Positions 61,593-64,000 of a stretch of 64,000 nucleotides of DNA are shown one piece after another. The notes under the pieces were generated by a model that saw only the letters and a list, made by a program, of their open reading frames with translations, ran no database searches and was not told the origin of the DNA. This DNA comes from Salvator merianae. Taxonomy: Eukaryota > Chordata > Lepidosauria > Squamata > Teiidae. The DNA is taken from positions 24,939,333-25,003,332 of the forward strand of contig QVOM02000049.1 of assembly GCA_003586115.2 (NCBI GenBank), in the 5' to 3' direction. A program made the position numbers and the translations under genes. Position 1 is the first letter of the stretch. Each line of letters opens with the position of its first letter.

Positions 61593-61992
61593 CAAAAAAA
61601 AAAAGAACAATAATGATAGATAGATATGGCTGAAGACAGAATTTTGCAAGTGCAACTTGTAATACAGGAAACCTTGGCCAAAGCTCCCTCTTTCTTACAA
61701 CTGTTAAAAATAGTGTGGCAGCTTCCATATGGTTCATTTGGGCATGCTAGCTGCATCTTTGGACCATGAGTTGTGCATGCCAGAGCATTCACCAGAAAGA
61801 AGAAAAGGTGTTGGCATAGGCACCTACCATTTCCACTGAGCCTTCAGAGTTCCCTTTGGCCCTACAGAGCAAGCGCAGGGCATCTGAGAGGTTTAAAGGT
61901 GAAAATACGATATTTTCATTGGGGTGATGACCTCTCAGCATTTTATAGACTTGATCAAAAAAATTGGCATTAGGTTCCCTGGAAAATGCCAT
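53926..61992 (-). CDS. Module 3: serpin helix A/B exon joined to giant repeat-bearing loop exon (spliced span)
   Basis: Exons 61828-61992 (coding part), 59354-59477, 56348-56419 and 53926-56216 join in frame (phases 0,1,1) to give 883 codons plus TGA if the last exon is terminal. Residues 1-55 are serpin helices A-B; the rest is acidic, Ser/Thr/Pro/Glu-rich and presumably disordered, with five 63-residue tandem repeats. There are no serpin-core exons between here and module 2. If the donor GTAAGT at 53934-53939 is used, the frame leaves in phase 1, matching the last exon of module 2, which itself can join core exon 4; the product would be 1378 residues. No promoter or exon 1 was found up to 64000. 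An intact frame over more than 2 kb argues against a simple pseudogene. Confidence 0.6.
54736..55680 (-). repeat. Five tandem 189-bp coding repeats in module 3 exon 5
   Basis: Each unit encodes 63 residues in the pattern [57 protein letters not shown], then SPSPPP. The first unit ([10 protein letters not shown]) and the last (ending SPSPVTKA) are the most diverged; the middle three differ at only a few residues, which points to recent expansion or homogenisation. Confidence 0.95.
56348..56419 (-). CDS. Module 3 exon 4: short charged exon
   Basis: A 72-base exon, phase 1 at both ends, between acceptor TTTTTTCTACAG and donor GTAAGC. It encodes [19 protein letters not shown], probably a short helix. 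Module 2 has no evident counterpart. Confidence 0.6.
56420..59353. other. Module 3 intron between exons 3 and 4
   Basis: It contains family 4 repeat pieces (56935-57450, 57850-58420) and a tandem duplication of about 65 bases around 57971-58102 (each copy with CCAGCCGATATC). No further exon was recognised. Confidence 0.5.
59354..59477 (-). CDS. Module 3 exon 3: C-D loop exon
   Basis: The exon has 41 codons and one base between acceptor CTACATTTAG and donor GTATGT, phase 0 to 1, like module 2 exon 3. It reads [17 protein letters not shown] at the start and INLAHDPC at the end. The call rests on splice sites, phase and position; the acceptor's pyrimidine tract is weak. Confidence 0.6.
59604..59970. 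repeat. Long (GATA)n microsatellite, with (TAGATA)n and (CA)n
   Basis: TAGATATAGATA units, a short (CA) run near 59645 and an extended, interrupted GATA/GATG tract lead up to the L1 insertion point. The L1 target duplication is made of this tract. Confidence 0.9.
59975..61614 (+). mobile_element. Internally deleted L1-like element (ORF1 plus 3' end), HAL1-like
   Basis: The 5' end AGACTTCCGGGGAAGATGG is typical of an L1 5' UTR. An ORF1-like frame follows (60662-61192), then a short piece of the ORF2 C-terminus ([12 protein letters not shown] near 61330), an A-rich 3' end and (TA)n. The whole is 1.64 kb, so nearly all of ORF2 is missing. GATAGATAGATATGGC occurs exactly on both sides (59959-59974 and 61615-61630), which shows insertion by target-primed reverse transcription. 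Confidence 0.8.
60662..61192 (+). CDS. L1 ORF1-like protein, 176 residues, probably incomplete
   Basis: The start is [15 protein letters not shown], followed by a helical, Lys/Glu-rich segment ([19 protein letters not shown]) resembling the coiled-coil part of L1 ORF1 proteins, and a very basic end ([14 protein letters not shown]). I do not see a clear RRM domain, and the usual length is about twice this. It is a retrotransposon frame, not a host gene. Confidence 0.6.
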   Translation: MEKKNMQLEKNEQCGIQPDLLLKKMNAILQEMQSSFEIQGLTFERLRQDLKNEIGAICTELHETKDKALKLDDSKAKIPQTKFMAQEIQTTRQDELSLPLITAQGYIFSLKEALEKKIFQERKEHMRQIITETTHIWRQQRFTVNKQYFWCKQRKDWRRRRKKKKQQQLKESEGGI

Positions 61993-62009
61993 TCTGTTAT
62001 TTAGGCAAC
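61828..62009 (-). CDS. Module 3 exon 2: start codon and serpin helices A-B
   Basis: Acceptor CTTGTTTCTAG is followed by 17 untranslated bases and the ATG at 61992. The 55 codons include [37 protein letters not shown] and SVEM, ending at donor GTAGGT in phase 0. [10 protein letters not shown] is the conserved serpin helix B start. The exon corresponds one-to-one with exon 2 of modules 1 and 2. Confidence 0.87.
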
Positions 62010-62770
62010 CTAGAAACAAGCATAAAAGAATGAAGTACATAATAATCTCTTTCTCTTTCTCTTTCATTCCTTTCCTCCCCTTTGAGTATCAAAATGCTGT
62101 TTTTGTTGGCTTTGTTCCAAGTTATTTGCACATCTCTGTGCTTATGAGTCAGGTTAACCAGGCAGCTTTTCTCTCCCCAGAAATCTAAAAAATACTGAAA
62201 TCTATATCCAGTGGCAATGTGCTTTTAATATGCAAGGCAAAAAGAGCTACATGAAAAGGGGAGTGCAAGGCAAGTAAAACTTCCAGCAAACACAAAATTG
62301 TCTTTGTGGATGTTATTCACAGCGGCACACCCTTTGCTAAAATATCAAATGTTTTCTTGTATGCATAAGTGTTACATATCAGACATTCAGATCATACAGT
62401 ATAGACACATTTTATATTCTATCACATCTCAGACACAATCCCTAGCAAGTCATCTAGTCATTAGCCTCAAGGTCAACTTTGGTCATATCAGAAAATCCTA
62501 ACAGTGTTCAACTTTGAAGAAAAGACAGACCATTGTGCCAGAAATGTCTTTAGAAGAGGACCTTTTTCACTGTGACACCTGAGAAGAAGCAGAATGATAT
62601 TTGCTCATGTGTCAGATTTCATGCAGGAATGGCACCATGAAGGGTGATCACCAGCCCTCCAGCACCCTTGTCAGACATCTTGGGCATTTGGACATCTCAC
62701 TTCTGGGGGGTTTAGGGCATCTGCCACCAGACAGGTGGATGCTCCCAGACTTTCAGTCATAGGTCTGTAC

Positions 62771-63110
62771 TAGGGATGTGCACAAAAAAAATTCATTTTC
62801 GATTCATTTTTTAACTAAAATCTGCATTTTCACTTTGTCAGCAAATTTCATTGTCAAAAAATGCATTTTTCACATTTGTTTTCACATCTTTTGCAATGTT
62901 TTCCCATTAAAAATGCCATCTTCATAATTTAAATGCAATGAAAAATGCAAAAATTCAATGAATTTCATTTTCACAAAAGAAGTAGTTTTTTTTTCATTTT
63001 CGACTGAAACTGTAAATGCAAAAAAAGTCATTTTTGTTTTGATGTGAAAATTTGTGAAAATGAAATTTCATACAAATTTTCAAATGTGAATTGATATTTG
63101 CACATCCCTA
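62771..63110. repeat. hAT MITE with perfect 8-bp target duplication
   Basis: Termini TAGGGATGTGCA and TGCACATCCCTA are perfect inverted repeats. GTCTGTAC flanks both sides (62763-62770 and 63111-63118). The interior is AT-rich and low in complexity (ATTCATTTTC-type). It shares its termini with 24054-27033 and 8277-8453. Confidence 0.85.
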
Positions 63111-63129
63111 GTCTGTACCATCCCATTCC

Positions 63130-63130
<1 letters not shown>

Positions 63131-63163
<33 letters not shown>
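63131..63163. repeat. (GT)n microsatellite
   Basis: About 16 GT units, followed by a (TTTA)-rich LINE/SINE edge near 63165-63240. Confidence 0.9.
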
Positions 63164-63165
<2 letters not shown>

Positions 63166-63239
63166 TGTTTTATTTATTTTTCTTATTTTTTAAAAAAAAC
63201 TCAATGTGGTTTACATACATACATATTTAAAAACCTAGT

Positions 63240-64000
63240 TAAAAACATACTGAAAACCACCCTGAAACAGTATGAAAAGACAATATTAAAAATGGTGGGT
63301 GAACTGAGAAACAAACTAGCAATCACTCCCACATTGAAGCCCATAGTGAAGAGGTAAGTTTTCAATGAGTGCCTAAATGATGTAATAGTAGGTGCCTGTT
63401 GTTAATGGAAGAACTAAGCCTTAAGGTAAATGTTGTCAGAGGGGAGGGGGGAGAAGACCAAGTGGTAGCTACTTTATCAGTTTCCAGCAGGAGCCCTCAG
63501 TAAAAATGCTGCCTGAAATACTGTTAAATAATTTACGTTCATATGTACGGTTAAAGAAGAAGATTGTTGAATTCTTTGTTTCAGCAGATGTATGGCGACA
63601 TAACATCAGCTAGATCTCAAAAAGAATGCGAAATATATATTATAAAGTCCAATAGTGACTAGCAAGACAGCATAGGCACAGCAGAACTTGGTGCCTCACA
63701 TCACTCCAGACAGTGGATCAAAATGCTGCTGGTGCAATAAAAGGAGAGACACTAATCCATTCCATTCCTCTGCTGCCACTCCATCCATCCCATTTCTCTA
63801 GTCACTGCTGTAAAACTAATACTATGGAAGTTGTTAGAGCTGTTAGGAAATTTTGCAAACTGTTTCTGCATTTGGGTGTTGTCCAGTTTAAGAAGCAGAC
63901 TAAGGTCCGCCCTTCTGCACTGCTGGTATGGTCTAAGGGAGCCCCCTCCTAGTATATTCTGTCTGCCCAGAACAGAGCTTAGGCTGGACCAGACCAGACT
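63240..64000. other. Upstream flank of module 3, no gene recognised
   Basis: No TATA-plus-donor arrangement like those of modules 1 and 2 and no copy of the shared CATTATG element was found between 62010 and the window end. Exon 1 of module 3 may lie outside the window or lack these signals. Confidence 0.35.

Noticed and set aside
62380..62420. AATATAAAATG on the minus strand as a TATA box for module 3
   Set aside because: No good donor follows at the expected distance, and the upstream element shared by modules 1 and 2 is missing.

Overview
The window is vertebrate nuclear DNA. Its AT-rich background, (GATA)n and (AAAT)n tracts, CR1/L2-like and L1-like retroposons and many short hAT- and Harbinger-like inverted-repeat elements suggest a sauropsid, most likely a squamate reptile. 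This assignment is inference from repeat flavour and from the gene family; no species-specific marker was found.

All recognisable genes are clade B serpin (ov-serpin) exons on the minus strand. Module 1 (about 2552-8628) is a complete serpin. It has a TATA box, a short non-coding exon 1 and seven coding exons with matching splice phases, giving 474 codons. The order is helix A/B exon, an Arg/Pro/Glu/Cys repeat exon in the position of the C-D interhelical loop, then the five exons of the serpin core. Its reactive-centre hinge is Pro/Glu-rich, so it should be non-inhibitory, as in maspin (SERPINB5). Module 2 (about 22815-29546) has its own TATA box, non-coding exon 1, helix A/B exon and two acidic loop-like exons. 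Module 3 (53926-62009) has a helix A/B exon, two short acidic exons and a 2.3-kb exon that encodes five tandem 63-residue repeats. No promoter was found for module 3.

Modules 2 and 3 have no serpin-core exons of their own anywhere in the window. Their last open exons end at good splice donors, each followed within a few codons by a stop. The donor phases let module 3 splice into the last exon of module 2, and module 2 into core exon 4 of module 1. Two readings remain: (a) one locus with three alternative N-terminal cassettes, each with its own C-D loop, sharing a single serpin core; predicted products are 474, 597 and 1378 residues; or (b) one complete serpin plus two duplicated, truncated serpin-derived genes of 275 and 883 residues. 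RNA evidence would decide between them.

The rest is repeat-rich. The 8.7-22.8 kb stretch holds scattered MITEs, a perfect 58-bp inverted repeat, a CpG-rich hAT-like insertion and a truncated L1. The largest module 2 intron holds a decayed 3-kb hAT transposon. The 29.7-53.1 kb stretch holds no recognised gene and at least ten copies of a Harbinger-like MITE. The first coding intron of module 3 (between its exons 2 and 3) holds an internally deleted, HAL1-like L1 with a clear target-site duplication. No tRNA, rRNA or CRISPR was seen.
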